Shown here piece by piece: positions 9,156-20,168 of a DNA stretch of 51,088 nucleotides. Position numbers and translations under genes: made by a program. Under the pieces are notes generated by a model, which had not been told where the DNA came from, made no database searches, and worked only from the letters and a program-made list of their open reading frames with translations. Numbering within the stretch: position 1 is the first letter of the stretch; every line of letters starts with the position of its first letter. The stretch is from Phaeoceros laevis. Taxonomy: Eukaryota; Anthocerotophyta; Anthocerotopsida; Notothyladales. The stretch is from positions 1-51,088 of the forward strand of contig JBNGIQ010008651.1 of NCBI GenBank assembly GCA_049999765.1, in the 5' to 3' direction.

Positions 9156-10605
9156 CTAGGCTAGATATCCTGCTGTCACTAAAGCCAGGGGCGGTCCAAC
9201 CCCTACAGCATTCGAATTGACTTGCATTAGGCGGAGGTACTCAGATAGAGTGTAATCTGGAATGATGCATATGTAACCCAACTTCTCGTAAAGCGGCAAG
9301 TCCTGGGCAAGCAGTTTGTCTCTATCCTGCGTTGTTGCGGCAACTATCATCCAAACCCTCTGTGGTAATGGACCTCCCCTAGCTTTCTCCTTTAGAGTAT
9401 GCGGAACCTTGTATAGGTTTGATGCTTGATGTGGAAAGAAAGTGCACTCCTGGATTAGCCAATTCGTCATTCTTGTCTTAGCCTCATCCGGATTTTCCTC
9501 AAAATCATCTGGCAAACCCTTGAGCCTGACATTGCTCAAGTGCCGATGCTGTTTGTCATACATAGAGTTATGAGGAGTGTAGGGCTGCCCTATTTCTCCC
9601 TGCGAATGCATCTGCTTGAGCTGAGCTGAGGAAGGATATGACTGCTGACTTGGTAAAGTCGAAAAATTGGGAACATACCCATTTGCCTGTGAGTGCTGCA
9701 AAGAGTACTCTAACTGGGGGTCACCGGCGGATATCGCAGCTGCCTGATAGACGAATGACGGTTGTGAGGTTGGGCGAGTCCTTAACATAGCTTGCTGCAT
9801 CCTCTGGAGATCAGGGTCAATCTGGGTGGAGGCAACATGTGTTCGCTTGGTGGTCCCTGGAGAGGCCATCACTGTATCTTGCATCACTCTTTTGGATGGA
9901 CAAAAGGACGGAGAAAGCAAACTCGGAGGTCCACCAGGAACGGCTGAGACTGCAAAATGCCTTGGCGTTGTAGGCATGGTTGGCAGTAATGCGGTTGATG
10001 CTTCCTGAGACTTCTATGCAGTAGACAGTAAGCTTGTCTGCATCTGCGATTGAGAGTAGTCTATGAGTGAAATGATTGGAGCTGTAAACGATGAATAGTA
10101 GAGGAAGGGTGCGAGATAGCCTGGATGGCTTGAAATTGAAGCAACAGTAGATACTTGCATCACTGTGTCGGAGAGTTTTCTATGAGATTAATCAAGAAGG
10201 TCAAAGCGCTGAGTTGCAGTCGCAAGTTAGCGGGTGACATCCTGAAGTTGCTGCGTGAGTTCTTGGATGTCTCAAGTGGCAGGCTTGAAGAAGGTGGCTG
10301 TCGAGGTTGAGAGTGCTTGATTCCAGTTGTGCTTGCCTTTCTGCGAGAGAGGCGCCGTCAGATGGCATAAGAATTGCTGTCTCCAAGGACTTCCAAGCAT
10401 CGATGGCGTTGAGTCTATTCTCAACATGGAGAATCTGGTTGACGGTGTCATCGAGATTAGACTGCGATAAGGCGACAGGCTGCATGCACTAAATCGGCTG
10501 CTGCTCCTGTTCTCCTTGTTCTGAAGTGGGAGTGGGATCCATGATCTCTTCTGAATCTTCTAGCTTTTCTTGTGCAAGCAGAAGATTCACAAATGAGAGC
10601 GGCAT
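9156..10605 (-). pseudogene. LINE ORF1-like protein (coiled coil + RRM-like), decayed
   Basis: Read on the minus strand from ATG 10605 (MPLSFVNLLLAQEKLEDSEE), one protein can be followed through a TAG near 10495 into LDDTVNQILHVENRL, a coiled-coil-like stretch. After a frameshift near 10280 comes DIQELTQQLQDVTR, interrupted by TGA and TAA that look like CGA and CAA decay. The linker is rich in Gln, Ser and Pro. The last open frame (9977-9156) holds LSNVRLKGLPDDFEENPD, QRVWMIVAATTQDRDKLL and YICIIPDYTL. This order and spacing match the RRM-like RNA-binding core of L1-type ORF1 proteins (NVRLKGLP as first strand, a basic linker, a Val/Ile strand, then I.PD.T). No ORF2 endonuclease or RT is beside it. 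The assignment is an inference from pattern. Confidence 0.5.
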
Positions 10606-11198
10606 GGAGGAGGAGGTGGTGGTACTGGCAGTTGGAGTTATAGCTAGCCGTGGTGATTGATGTGTTGGGTGGTGTTGAAAGTGTGAGAGAGCAAAAGCAG
10701 AGATGCAATTATGGTGATATTGTTCATGACAGTGTGCAGTTGACGTGTTCAGGGAGTTGGGAACGTTCTAAGAGGCTGTTTTTAGAATTGCAGAGTGAGG
10801 TGGATGGCTTAGCGTGTTTGATGGCAACAATTGAGGTGGGCGGTGGTAGTGAAGCATTAAATGTTGTATGTCGTCTTCGCTTTGAAAAAGGGGCGGAGGC
10901 TTATTTTATGCAGGTGTTGCTAAGGTGTCAGGGCAGCCAATGCAGTGAGTAGAGGTTGTGGGCATCCTTTTATCCTAGTGGTAACTTGGTCTTGAAGAAT
11001 ATAGTGGCATGCATGTAACTTAGCCATGTGAGCGAGGTTGTGGCCTTATCAGTTAACACACTTGTGGGAGTGCAATAGCATTCTAGTTATGCCTGGTTTT
11101 GTAAGATATTGCAGGCAGGTGTCCATAGAGTGAATGTAGTTGAGAATCTCAGCTGGTTTGAGAGTCAGAACAGGTTCATGCCTATTAGAATACATAAG
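10606..11198. other. Left flank of copia A, no supported gene
   Basis: A 100-residue open frame at 10650-10952 (+) has no recognised domain and overlaps the start of the ORF1-like gene on the other strand. I see nothing else before the 5' LTR. The five bases before the LTR (ATAAG) do not match the five after the 3' LTR (ATGCC), so no target-site duplication is visible. Confidence 0.4.
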
Positions 11199-11437
11199 TA
11201 TTAAATAGTCAAAGCATAGAGTTAATTAAAATAGGTTAAAAGGCCTAACGTCATACAACGTAACTTTATGTATGGGGCACGACCAACGGTCGTGCCCTAA
11301 GACCAACCACCGTGTCCACACAAACGGACACAACCAACCGCCGCCGTCTCTACCATTTAAGGAGAACGCGCGTGCGACATAATTAATCTTCTTGATCTAC
11401 CTTCTTGCCTAGCATCTCGATCTAGCCTGTTTTTACA
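11199..11437 (+). repeat. 5' LTR of copia A
   Basis: Starts TATTAAATAG and ends TTTTTACA, so the ends are TA...CA instead of the usual TG...CA; the 3' LTR and the A' LTR do the same. The perfect hairpin arms GGGCACGACC (11275-11284) and GGTCGTGCCC (11288-11297) enclose AAC. Confidence 0.92.
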
Positions 11438-11449
11438 TGGTATCAAAGC
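11438..11449 (+). other. Primer binding site (initiator-Met tRNA type)
   Basis: TGGTATCAAAGC follows the LTR end directly. It is one base off the common plant copia site TGGTATCAGAGC, complementary to the 3' part of initiator tRNA-Met. Confidence 0.85.
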
Positions 11450-11460
11450 GGGATTTTTAG

Positions 11461-12264
11461 ATGGATCCCGCTACACCCAAATCAACCTGTGCAGTCTGCA
11501 ATTGCAATTCAGAGGACTGCATAAAGAATTTGGAGCATGAGCATTTTAGACTAGTTCTTCGATCTCTAAAAATGTCGCTCTTAAAACGATTTGGGTCTCT
11601 AGCCGAATCCTTCCTTGCCGCTGCAGTTCATCATTACTATAGTTAGATTGCAGCGACATGCCTAGGAGAAGAGGTAGGAAATTTGCATCAGGTTGTCCAG
11701 GTAGTGCGCCAATCCCACAGCTAGATAAAATTGACCAATCCTTATCTAATACTGTACAACCTGTGTTTGGTAGGAGACAACCAATTAGTCAGCATAACAA
11801 GTCCAAGCCAGATGCTCTTGCACATGGCCAAACTGAGGTGAGAAGGAAATTACAAAAGGCAGAAGAGATTTCTGCATCCCGGGGTCGAGCACTTACCAAG
11901 TCAAAGGCCAGTCTCTGCCGGCAGTGCACTACTCATTTGAGTTTGTTTCCTTCTCCCACGTATCAAACTCCTGGTTGAGATTTATAACTCCATAAAAACC
12001 ATAGCTGCAAGAAATCAAAGGCACGTGAATGACATTGCTGACAGAGTGGATGATACTTACTCTCGGATTCAGGCCTTGAGTGAACAGCTGCATGCTGTAA
12101 CAGTTATTGATCATCCAGAAACTGAGAAAGTGAATGGCTTCAAGCATATTAGAAGTCAAGGTTTCCCTATCATTGATCAAATGTGTGAAGCATTAGACGA
12201 TTGCAATAGGCAGGCAGCTGAAGTTATAGAAGCCTGTAAGAGGAAGGGCATCAATCCTATTTAA
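11461..12264 (+). pseudogene. Gag leader of copia A with coiled-coil-like segment, broken
   Basis: Starts MDPATPKSTCAVCNCNSEDC just after the primer site, where Gag should start, and stops at 11646. Open stretches follow in shifting frames. From about 11960 a frame reads LLVEIYNSIKTIAARNQRHV, then DTYSRIQALSEQLHAV and ALDDCNRQAAEVIEACKRKG, ending at 12264. The helical, heptad-like composition resembles the extra N-terminal segment before Gag in copia C (40627-40926, minus). I infer that this copia group has a long N-terminal extension to Gag. Confidence 0.5.
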
Positions 12265-12275
12265 CACATCCATGA

Positions 12276-13976
12276 ATGTCACATAGTGGAAGAGGTGCCA
12301 GGAACCCGTCTAGTAGAGGAAGATCAACCCGTTCCCATCAAGGTAGGGTTGGAGTACAAGGAAGAGGTCATACACCTGCTAATGACACATTTGATCCCCG
12401 GTCCTTTGGCAACACCTTCTCTCAGTCTAGTACATCTTCTTCTCAATGTCCGGCACCTAGTGCACAGTCTAGTACAGGACCTGCTGCACAGATACATGCA
12501 TTTAAACAAGGATTGGCATTACAATTAGCTACACTAGTTGTACAAGCCATGGCTGCACCTGCTGGTATAGTAAATAACACAACTGTAAATAACCTGAAGA
12601 TTGAATTCAAGGAGAAGGACAGATTTTCAGGTGCCCAATTCGATATATGGGCACTTAGAGTTAAAACAATTCTAAGAGAACATGAACTGTGGGATGTTGT
12701 TACTAGGGCTTCGGTGAAGCCAGCCACAGGTTCAGCACAAGCAGACATCGATGCCTGGATTAAAAAGGACCTACGGGCATTGGGAGTCATCCAGTCTGCA
12801 TTAGATGGTACAATGATTGACTACACACGTGATGTAGCTTCAACTAAGGAAGCTTGGGATGCACTTACTCAAGCTTTCCAGGTCGTCAATGGGACTTCAA
12901 TGGTAACTTCTACCAGGTCCTTCTATACATGCAAGATGAAAGAGTTTGATACAATCGAGGCTCACATCAGTAAATTCAGAACATTGCACTCAAAGCTAAC
13001 ATCTAGTGGCACTACAATAACGGAAATGCAGGCGGCAATCACCCTGCTATTAACACTTCCCGAAAGCTATCGGACCTTTGTGAGCAACTACAGCTCAAAT
13101 CTCCAAAATATACAAGCAACACCTGCAAGAGGAACACCAGCTGTTCACCTGTCTGATCTGGTTGGAGCCCATCTCGAGGAAGAGGCAACAAGAAATGCAA
13201 ACCGTGGTGGCACCTCCCACAAAGGAGAGGCTTCAAACAGGGTGCTCTTTTCTCAAAGAGGCCCTCGCAAGCCACCATCACGGCCCTCTTGGAACAATAC
13301 CAACAGTTCAGTTGCTAAAAAGCGTCCAAGGGCTGGACCTTCAAAGAAAAAGGGGAAGTGTAACTGGTGTTTAATTCCGGGCCACTATGAATCTGAGTGT
13401 AGGAAAAAGAAGGCAAATGAGCCTTGTCGGGTTGCACCTGCAGCAGAAAGCAACCTAGTTCAGCGCAAGAACTCAATTCTTACAGTATGTATGATTGCAA
13501 CAGTGCAAGTAAATGATGTTTGGTACCTAGACTCTTTTGCTTCAGCACATATATGTCATAATCGGAAATCCTTCCTACATTATACTAAGATGCCACCCGG
13601 GCAGCAAGTGCTTCTAGGTGATGATAGAGGTCTGGAGATAGCTGGAATGGACACTGTACCTGTGTTACTCACAAACAGGAGTACCATCAATCTGATGGAT
13701 GTACTTCATGTACCTGCAATGGTGAAAAATCTGGTATCTGTTAGTAAGTTCCAGAAACAACATGGGTTAGCAATCTCATTCATAGAACTTGACTGCATAA
13801 TTTCTGACCCACAATACAAGTCCAGGACTTTGGCAATAGGAAAGCCTATCAATGATTTGTATGCCCTGGACTTTACCTCAAAGTTTGGGCTGCCACCACC
13901 TTCCATACAAGTGGCACAGGCAGCCTTCAGGGATCAGCAGTCCATGTTATGGCACTGCAGGTCATGCCAACTTTGA
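12276..13976 (+). pseudogene. Copia A gag-protease frame
   Basis: A 566-residue frame. Residues 1-70 are Ser/Arg/Gly-rich. The copia Gag domain follows from about residue 105 (KIEFKEKDRFSGAQFDIWAL, DALTQAFQVV, ISKFRTLHSKLTSSG, TLPESYRTFV), then basic sequence and a CX2CX4HX4C zinc knuckle (CNWCLIPGHYESEC). The aspartic protease follows with WYLDSFASAHIC. The usual D-S-G-A has become D-S-F-A, so the conserved Gly beside the catalytic Asp is lost. The frame breaks at 13965 in WHCR, where about five bases of the usual LGH codons are missing. Confidence 0.92.
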
Positions 13977-16908
13977 TAAGATCAAACTAATGATTGCAGA
14001 TAACACACTATACCGTGAGAAGTTTCTGCTCCAGTCTGTGACTAAGCAATTCTGTGAGGCGTGTGCATTTGGCAAGCATCAACGACTGCCCTACACTGAC
14101 TCTAATCCTACACAAGCCACGAAGCTCTTGGAGGTGGTACACTCGGATCTGTGTGGACCCATGTCCACCACATCTCTTGGAGGAGCCAAGTACATTCTCT
14201 CGTTTGTTGATGATTGGAGTCGGTACACTATTACCTACTTCATCAAAAACAAGAATCAAACTTTAGAATGCTTCCAAGAATACATCACCTTTGCTCAAAG
14301 ACAAACAGGAGAGTTGGTCAAAACCTTGCGCAGTGATGGAGGAGGCGAATACTGCTCAAATGAATTTGATGCCTACTGTCGATCTCTTGGGATTGCCAGG
14401 CAGATCATAGTTCCTTATACCTCCGCGCAGAATCCATTGGCGGAGCTTAACAACAAGCATCTGCAACAGGCAGCTAAATCCTTGCTCAGGATTTCTCGCC
14501 TGTCCAGGGGATATTGGGCAGAAGCTGTTGCCATGGCAAACTACATCAAAAATCTTCTTCCAACCAAGGCTTTTACTAGCTCAACTCCCTATGAACGCTG
14601 GACATCACACAAGCCACGCATTAATCATCTGCGAGTATTCGGTGCACCTGCCTATGCGCATCTATCTGAAGATCAACATGTAAAGCTTGACTATAAAGCC
14701 CGGAAGTATGTCTTCGTCGGCTATACCGAAGGCATAAAGGGGTATAAACTCTATGATCCTGAAACACGTACCACTACGCATGCTAGAAGTGTCCTTTTTA
14801 ATGAATTGCCACTACTCGAGCCTCCACAGCTAGCACCCCTAAGCACTCACGCATCCAGCAGCTATTCTGATGACATAGACATAGATGATCAGACACCTGA
14901 CCATTTAACACTCTCTCAGCCAGCTGCACCACATGTACAAAATGCCACACCACAAGTCCCTGCCACTGTCTCACAACCTGCAGCCCCCACTCAGTCAACA
15001 AGACAGACTGACTCACAAAACACTGAAGTTGAGGAACTTAGCTACTTCCCCGGTGATGAAGTGTCAAGTAGAGCATCAGGTGTCCAAACCATGGCAAACA
15101 TGGATGATGGGGATGCTGCACATGAACAAAGTGATCAGCAAATGGACCAACTAGATGACAATCATGCACCAGTCCATACAGAAGTGTATGTGCCTGAGCA
15201 AACCTTACGAAGAAGTAGTAGGAGGCATACGTCATCACTTGACGAGTGGCAGACACCGCCATTGAAGTATGATTCCTTTCTTGTGGAAGAACAAGGTGAA
15301 CCAGTGGATCTCGGTGAACCTCAGACATACAAGGAAGCTGTTAGTGGGCATGAGGCAGCAAAATGGCAGGAAGCCATTCAGTCGGAGTATCAATCACTAA
15401 TTGATAACAAAACCTGGGAATTGGTTGACCTGCCTCCTGGCCGCAAGGCAGTAACATGTAAATGGGTATTCAAAAAGAAGTTGGCACAAGATGGAACCAT
15501 TGCTAGATATAAAGCACGTCTTGTGGCTCGTGGATATAGCCAGGTGGAAGGCCTGGACTACACTAAGACGTTTTCACCTGTGGTTCGTGCCACATCAGTT
15601 AGAACCCTTCTAGCCATAGCTGCACAGCATGATTACAAGATGCATCACATGGATGTTAAAACCGCATTCTTAAATGGGATCTTGGAAGAAACAATATATA
15701 TGCGGCAGCCAGAGGGGTTTGAGGACAAGCATCATCCAAGCAAGGTGTGTAAACTCATCAAGACCATATATGGCCTTAAGCTGTCACCAAGGGCTTGGTT
15801 CAAAAAAATAGACAAGTATCTAAAGGACTCTGGGTTTATACAAAGTGATTCAGACAACAACGTGTATAAGCTGTATGGCAACAATGGAATTGTGTACCTC
15901 GCTCTCTACGTAGATGATGCTGTAATCATTGCAAGTAACTTAACCCTTATGGACAAGGTTAAGGGAATTTTGACCTCAGAGTTTAGTATGACCGACGTGG
16001 GTCAGCTCACTTACTTTCTTGGAGTCCAAATAGTTCAGGATCTGGCCAGGCATACCGTGTTCATCCACCAAAGCCAGTTTACTAGACAATTGTTGATGAA
16101 GTTCAGGATGCTGGACTGCAAGCCTGCAGCAACACCACTAGCTGTAGGTGAGAAACTGACCTTAGAGCAATGCCCAAAAACCGAAGAGGAGAGGCAAAGG
16201 ATGGAAACCGTACCTTATAGATCAGCAGTTTGCACACTGATTTATCTCAGGAATTGGACAAGGCCGGAATTATCTCAGTCAGTGAGAGCCACTGCACAGT
16301 TTCTCACTAATTACGGAAGTCCCCACTGGGCAGCAGTCCAGAGAATCATGAGATATCTCAAAGGGACTCCAACTCATGGACTCCTCCTGTATAAGAAGAG
16401 GCCAGAAAAACTACTCCTAACCTGTTTCTCAGATGCTGACTGGGCAGCAGATAGTGATTCACGTAAATCAATTTCAGCTAACTACTTAATGTTGGGAAAG
16501 AATGAATACAATTCTACCATTATATTCTGGTATAGTAAAAAGCAGAATGTTGTAGCTCTTTCATCTACTGAAGCTGAGTATGCAGCAACAGCAACGGCTG
16601 CACAGGATATAGTGTACACCCGAGCGCTGCTAGCATCTCTTGGAGAAGAGCAACCTACTCCAACACTACTGCTGTGCGACAATCAATCAGCGATCGCGCT
16701 AACTCGTAATCCAGTCATCCATTCACGAACTAAACATATTGACATCAAACACCACTTTATTAGACAAGTTGTCAATGATGGGCATGCTAACTTACAGTAT
16801 TGTCCAACAGAGGAGAACGTAGCAGATGTTCTTACTAAGGCATTGTCAAAAGAAAGGCACAACAAGTTTTGTAGAGCCATGGGCCTCACATGCATGCCTG
16901 AAACCTAG
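13969..16908 (+). pseudogene. Copia A integrase-RT-RNase H frame
   Basis: Long open frame after the frameshift. The zinc-binding end of integrase is CEACAFGKHQR. The catalytic D, D and E are in HSDLCGPM, LRSDGGGEY and SAQNPLAELNNK; the Gly and Arg usual in NGVAER are replaced but the Glu stays. RT starts at VDLPPGRKAVTCKWVFKKK, has MDVKTAFLNG, and holds the YVDD catalytic box at 15907-15918. RNase H has CFSDADWAAD, SSTEAEYAA, LLLCDNQSAIAL and NVADVLTKAL. The frame has no stop over about 970 codons, so this is the best preserved pol in the window, but without the upstream frame it cannot be made as a Gag-Pol fusion. Confidence 0.95.
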
Positions 16909-17095
16909 AATTATCTCTGTACCCACTAGGCAGTGCCAGCCAGACTACTTAAACCTGCATTCCTTCATTTCTGGAATCTGCGCTGTGGCATGGTGGTGGA
17001 ACACTTGCACCAAGGCCCTGCAGCCAGAGACACAAGCGTGGATTAGCAAGAAGCCGCATTCCCTGCAGTGAGAGCGAAAGCAAAGCGCCAGAAAA

Positions 17096-17107
17096 AACTC
17101 ACCATAG
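17096..17107 (-). promoter_or_regulatory. Antisense splice donor shared by copia A and A'
   Basis: On the minus strand GCTATG|GTGAGT is a good plant 5' splice site. The matching place in A' (5408-5417, minus) reads GCTATG|GTAAGC. A CACTGCAG|G acceptor-like site lies about 45 bases on in element A. Function is inferred only. Confidence 0.35.
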
Positions 17108-17550
17108 CACAAGATCACCAGCCTTCCTCGAAGAAATTTCTCAGAGCTAGTGTAGCGGACATTGGAGATTTCCACCGAGCTCTCTGCCCAGGAGCAGCTT
17201 CACTGTCGCCTGGACAGATAGCAAGTGAATATGTCCAACACCTTGCACAAACAGCCAAGGATGCAAAATCTGTGCCAAGGCGTGGGCGCAACTCAAGGAC
17301 GTGTTGGAGTAGCCAGGCGGGCGCTTCCCGTGGCTGCCGTAGCACCTGCAATGGCACGACCTACCCTGCTGAATCGGCGGCTGTAGTACCGCGGCTTGGG
17401 CGTCAGCACCCAGCCAGCATTTGGCGCGGGCGCTTCCCAAGCTTGACCAACATCTGGATCTGTCCCGGACTCACTCTCTGCAAGCGGAAGCAAGCATGGC
17501 GGCCATGGCTGTCAAGGGAGGCGCAAGCGCTATCGCCGCAAGAGCGTCAT

Positions 17551-17709
17551 TCAGGGAAGCGCGGTCACAGGCGAAGGAGGAGGCGCCATCACAGCCTCGA
17601 GCTCAGCTCCTAGGTAGCGCAACCTGGCGGATTTGACAAAAACCTGGCATCGCCGCCAGGAGCGCAAGTTTGGAGCGAAAACCAGCACTGCCGCCAAGTA
17701 CCTATTCAT
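17551..17709 (-). CDS. Antisense ORF between pol and 3' LTR of copia A
   Basis: ORF of 52 residues on the opposite strand, ATG at 17709. It begins MNRYLAAVLVF (hydrophobic), then basic (RSWRRCQVF), then RYLGAELEAVMA and a Pro-rich end. The order hydrophobic, Arg-rich, then an acidic/leucine piece ending ELEA resembles the A' antisense ORF (EEELEAAHA). A TATA-like ACTATATGAT lies about 110 bases upstream (17812-17822), and a TAGGGTTT word lies between. Further along on the same strand is a canonical splice donor ATG|GTGAGT at 17102. Confidence 0.4.
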   Translation of the reverse strand: MNRYLAAVLVFAPNLRSWRRCQVFVKSARLRYLGAELEAVMAPPPSPVTALP

Positions 17710-17839
17710 CGCGAGGGTTACCAAAAGTGCCGGCCAAACCCTAGCAGGTGGTTTTGTTTCCGTTTTTCGTGGAAAATAGAAGGAATGCAGCAAGTAAACG
17801 CGTCAGGTTAGCATCATATAGTTAATCTATGCTATGCCT

Positions 17840-18087
17840 AAGTGGGAGTATTAAATAGTCAAAGCATAGAGTTAATTAAAATAGGTTAAAAGGCTTAACG
17901 TCATACGACGTAACTTTATGTATGGGGCACGACCAACAGTCGTGCCCTAAGACCAACCGCCGTGTCCACACGAACGGACACGACCAACCGCCGCCGTCTC
18001 TACCATTTAAGGAGAATGCGCGTGCGACATAATTAATCTTCTTGATCTACCTTCTTGCCTAGCATCTCGATCTAGCCTGTTTTTACA
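17840..18087 (+). repeat. Polypurine tract and 3' LTR of copia A
   Basis: AAGTGGGAG, then a 239-bp LTR (17849-18087). Against the 5' LTR I count seven differences, all C/T or G/A, six of them where one copy has CG and the other TG or CA. The first hairpin carries one mismatch here. This copy adds a second possible hairpin, CGTGTCC...GGACACG. Confidence 0.92.
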
Positions 18088-18668
18088 ATGCCCAGCTAGT
18101 GGTGCCACGTGAAGTAGGTTATGTGTGGGGTGACTGGACAATCTTTTTGGTATTCGTGAGGCGAGTGAGCACTTGCTATGTTTAGACGCCTGAGATTTTG
18201 GAATCTGCTTTTGCAGGTTTTTAGGGTTTAACGTTTAGTGAGACGAAAAGGTGAGTCAGGCGACAGGCAGGTACCTTGTATTGCGAAAGGAGAGGGAGAG
18301 GTGGTTTGTGTGCGGTGGCTCGTCTGAAAGCTATTGGTTTAGGCTACCATGGTGACTACCAGGAAGCTGTGCCATAGAGGACGGGAGCATTCTAGAGTTG
18401 CGTTAGAAGTAATTGCCGCAAATAAGTTTGTTGTGTTGATTAAGTTGATTATATGAAACCCTTGCAGATAGCTTGGAATGTTGGCGTTTTGTACAGGGTA
18501 AGAGGCACAGGATCAGCAAGGAGGCTGCTGCTGAAAGGCTGTAAGTAACATGGAGTGACTGAGTGTTTGGTTTACTGCATCCACTCAAGGAGATGGGGCC
18601 AAAGCCGACGGCAGCATCCACTAGAGTGGAACTGGACTGGTAATCGTGATTTTGTGAAGACATTGCAT
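18088..18668. other. Right flank of copia A, no supported gene
   Basis: No open frame with a recognised domain is seen between the 3' LTR and the ATG of the RNase H1-like gene. Some of it could be promoter or 5' untranslated sequence of that gene. Confidence 0.4.
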
Positions 18669-19910
18669 ATGGGACGGGGACGATTTCCATTTTATGCAGT
18701 AAAGCGTGGAAGAACTGTCGAGATTTTTGGTGACGAGTGTGAAAGATCTGTACTTGGTTTTAAAGGATGTATTTACAAAGGGTTCTTCTCTATATTGGAG
18801 GCTGAGAGGTTCCTTCAGAAGAAAGATTCGATTTGAGGTATGGTAGTTGTAGATGAGGTGGTAGTTTTGTGTGCATGCATTGGAAAGGATTGACAATTAC
18901 GCTTATCCACGGTAGTACACCTGGCAGGAGCAGTTATAATTTGCAGGACGTAGTCTCCAGACAGACAGCCTAGGTGAGTTGGTCCTTTATGCAATTCAGG
19001 AACATCTGGAGCTCGTTCTATTGTGTTGGTAGCTTACATGTATGAAGGAATCGCACTAAAAATGATGGCTATGATCTGGCAACATGTGTAGGCTGTGACC
19101 ATGACTGGTATGGGTTGCTTGTTTTTTGATCGGGCAAGCCGTGGGTTTCCCAGGCAGAGTGGAGCTGGCTGCATTCTATATAACGAGCAGGGTTATGTAG
19201 TACGTATGACATGGCTAGCCAGTGTAACCTTCTTTACGTGTAGGTGGATGATTAAGGGCTATGTTAACGTTTAAATGTATCTTGGTAGGTTTATGAGATT
19301 CGTGTGGGCTTCGGAGATGTGACGAATGTTGCAGCCGAGTATTTAGCATTAATCTATGGCATGCGGACAGCGTTGCACTTAGGCATGAGAAGGCTACAGG
19401 CGAGAGGTGACTCCTAGGTGGTCGTCAGCCACGTATGTTGGAACATCTATGAGTATATGGCAGTGTTGGTTTTTTGGATATGCTGATTAATAGTGAGACC
19501 ATTGTGGCAGGTTGGTGGGCATGATGAGGTAGAAAGAGAGGTAGAAGTTTATCATCGTGAAGTGAAACTTCTTGCCAAGTTTTTTGAGTTGTTCGAAATC
19601 TGTGAAGTGACGCAGGTTTGTGACTGTTGAATAAATCATGTATACGGAACTACTAGTAAGAGGAGTTTAGAGTGCAGCTAAGGTTCAGTTCCATTGTGGT
19701 CGCTGCGACCTCAGAACCATACGTTGCTGTGTCACTCGTCAATTTCTGCAGCACCCATCATGTTATGTTTTGTCCGGTGATCAATGGTCTGTACTGCTTG
19801 CTGTCATATTTTGAATGTAAAAGTGCATATTTACATATTTTTTATACTGTATTGTAGACGGAAAATGCAATGGCAGATAAGGCAGCTGAGGAAAGCATAG
19901 AGTTCCCCAG
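18669..19910 (+). pseudogene. RNase H1-like gene in about five exons (HBD + RNase H)
   Basis: RNase H1 cuts RNA in RNA:DNA hybrids. Exon 1 (ATG 18669 to about 18836) encodes a hybrid-binding domain: FPFYAVKRGRTVEIF, GFKGCIYKGF and EAERFL. A later exon (about 19115-19220) reads FFDRASRGFPRQSGAGCILY, then YVVRMTWLAS, the start of RNase HI. The next (about 19289-19430) reads TNVAAEYLALIYGMRTALHL, then RRLQARGDS. The next (19511-19610) reads HREVKLLAKFFELFEICEV. The last (from 19859) reads ENAMADKAAEESI. The catalytic D, E, D and D (FFD, AEY, GDS, MAD) are all present. Splice signals fit: GTAG|GTTTATG and TTGGCAG-like acceptors, CAC|GTATGT and CAG|GTTTGT donors, TTGTAG|ACG. A TAG follows GDS (CAG to TAG) and a TGA closes exon 1 before a donor-like AG|GTATGG, so it is probably a decayed copy. 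Exon ends are approximate. Confidence 0.65.
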
Positions 19911-20168
19911 TAAGAATACAAGGAGATGTATATTCTATGTTTGTAAAAGAAACACTAGTGTAGATGATATAATAATGCTGGTGTGGTCGTTAGTACAAGC
20001 ATTCATAAGTGAGTTTCCTTGATGGGTAATCAAGAAATCGTGGGACAGCAACAGGTTGAGGTATAATTAATGCCAAACCTCGAGCATTGTAGCCTAATGC
20101 AGTGTATTGTCACACTGTATGACAGCCTCTAAATGTTTTGCTATATCTTTGAAGGTTAGCGCCGACCC

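Larger units (their letters stand above)
11199..18087 (+). mobile_element. Near-complete Ty1/copia LTR retrotransposon (element A)
   Basis: An element of about 6.9 kb. In order: 5' LTR 11199-11437, primer binding site 11438, gag, zinc knuckle, protease, integrase, RT and RNase H (the copia order), a non-pol region of 940 bp, polypurine tract AAGTGGGAG (17840-17848), and 3' LTR 17849-18087. Both LTRs are exactly 239 bp and differ at seven positions, all transitions. Coding is broken in the gag leader and by one frameshift near 13965. No target-site duplication is visible, so the copy may have lost a flank or arisen by inter-element recombination. Confidence 0.95.
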
